Source of the DNA: Caldifarciminota bacterium 4484_100
GTDB taxonomy: Bacteria; Hydrothermota; Tepidihabitantia; SM23-42
Direction of reading: 5' to 3'
Length of the DNA: 15,826 nt
NCBI GenBank assembly: GCA_002049785.1
Contig: MUKB01000006.1
Span: forward strand, 1-15,826
The notes under the pieces were generated by a model. That model ran no database searches. It saw nothing but the letters and a program-made list of their open reading frames with translations, and was not told the origin of the DNA. Position 1 is the stretch's first letter, and each line of letters begins with the position of its first letter. Shown in pieces: positions 15,530-15,826 of the stretch. The translations under genes and the position numbers were made by a program.

Positions 15530-15564
15530 TGGGGTGTGGGCAGAAAACCCACACCCCATTTTTT
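15530..15564 (+). terminator. Rho-independent terminator of the iron-sulfur operon
   Basis: TGGGGTGTGGG (15530-15540) pairs perfectly with CCCACACCCCA (15548-15558) over a 7-nt loop, followed by six T. The stem is 11 bp. It stands between two convergent genes; the T run serves the + strand only, though the hairpin could also slow transcription from the right. Confidence 0.93.
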
Positions 15565-15566
15565 AA

Positions 15567-15826
15567 CTATCTTATAAGTATTGCCTTCTTAGTGCGTGTC
15601 CAATTACCTGCATGGAAACGGACAAAGTAGATACCTGAAGCAACCGCACGACCTAAATCATCACAACCATCCCAACGCACACGATAATATCCAGGCTCAC
15701 AACTCTTTCTCACCAAACTGCACACTAAACGACCCACCGCATCATAAACCACAACCTCAACCTCCACCCGCTCAGGAACACCAAAACGCACCTCAGTACT
15801 ACGCCGAAACGGATTCGGATACCCAA
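15567..15826 (-). CDS. C-terminal end of a secreted protein with FlgD-like/sorting domain (partial)
   Basis: The reading frame ends at 15567 and is open to the window edge, so the start is outside. The visible ~86 residues contain YPNPF near the edge, then a beta-sandwich pattern: EVEVVVYDAVGRLV, PGYYRVRWDGCDDLGR, VASGIYFVRF and the final KKAILIR. This is the FlgD Ig-like or T9SS type A sorting-domain layout that ends many large secreted enzymes and surface proteins in Bacteroidetes-like and WOR-3-like bacteria. The apparent start GTG at 15791 is inside the domain and is not a real start. The identity of the upstream catalytic or binding part is unknown. Confidence 0.82.
   Translation of the reverse strand, partial: GYPNPFRRSTEVRFGVPERVEVEVVVYDAVGRLVCSLVRKSCEPGYYRVRWDGCDDLGRAVASGIYFVRFHAGNWTRTKKAILIR

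Noticed and set aside
15427..15560. Frameshift that would restore the IscU C-terminus
   Set aside because: Neither alternative frame after 15427 contains the expected AxxAIxxAI helix; one stops at once and the other runs into the terminator.

Overview
The window is bacterial chromosome around the replication initiation genes: dnaA, dnaN, a 23S-5S rRNA unit and an iron-sulfur/NAD gene cluster. Moderate GC, clear -35/-10 promoters, two small outer-membrane-barrel-like proteins and a C-terminal YPNPF/FlgD-like tail (the kind found on secreted proteins of the Bacteroidetes/FCB side and of candidate phyla such as WOR-3/Stahlbacteria) point to a Gram-negative, probably uncultured lineage of the WOR-3 or FCB neighbourhood. 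The lineage call is inference from gene style only.

Layout. At 49-2130 (-) lies a very large GreA-type transcription factor. At 2131-2518 is a divergent control region with DnaA boxes and a possible short leader ORF overlapping the dnaA start. dnaA (2519-3838) and dnaN (4036-5130) follow, separated by an AT-rich gap with a striking inverted repeat, then a small secreted barrel-like protein (5133-5591). Two near-identical promoters exactly 60 bp apart, a boxA and a processing stem then lead directly into 23S rRNA (about 5749-9440) with no 16S gene in front. The 23S gene is split at E. coli position 1931 by a 664-nt group I intron (7795-8458) encoding a single-motif LAGLIDADG homing endonuclease. 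5S rRNA follows at about 9474-9591.

From 9592 to 10083 there is no gene but much repeat structure: a modular array in which every unit begins GTCATT or a close variant, running without a break into a REP-like element with opposed ends around six 9-bp units. Next come a second small barrel-like protein (10084-10626) and, convergent with it, a GAF-AAA+-Fis sigma54-type activator (10616-12118, -) whose promoter lies so close to its ATG that its mRNA should be leaderless.

From 12229 a tightly packed operon runs to a strong terminator at 15530-15564: Rrf2/IscR-like regulator, cysteine desulfurase, quinolinate synthase NadA, RseC-like membrane protein and IscU/NifU scaffold. It combines iron-sulfur assembly with an iron-sulfur-dependent NAD biosynthesis enzyme under a putative iron-sulfur sensor. 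At the right edge (-) is the C-terminal end of a large secreted protein.

The most interesting items are the L1931 intron with its nearly complete readable fold, the self-contained 23S-5S unit, the possible coupled leader ORF of dnaA, the giant GreA, the leaderless promoters, the modular repeat region and the shortened IscU.
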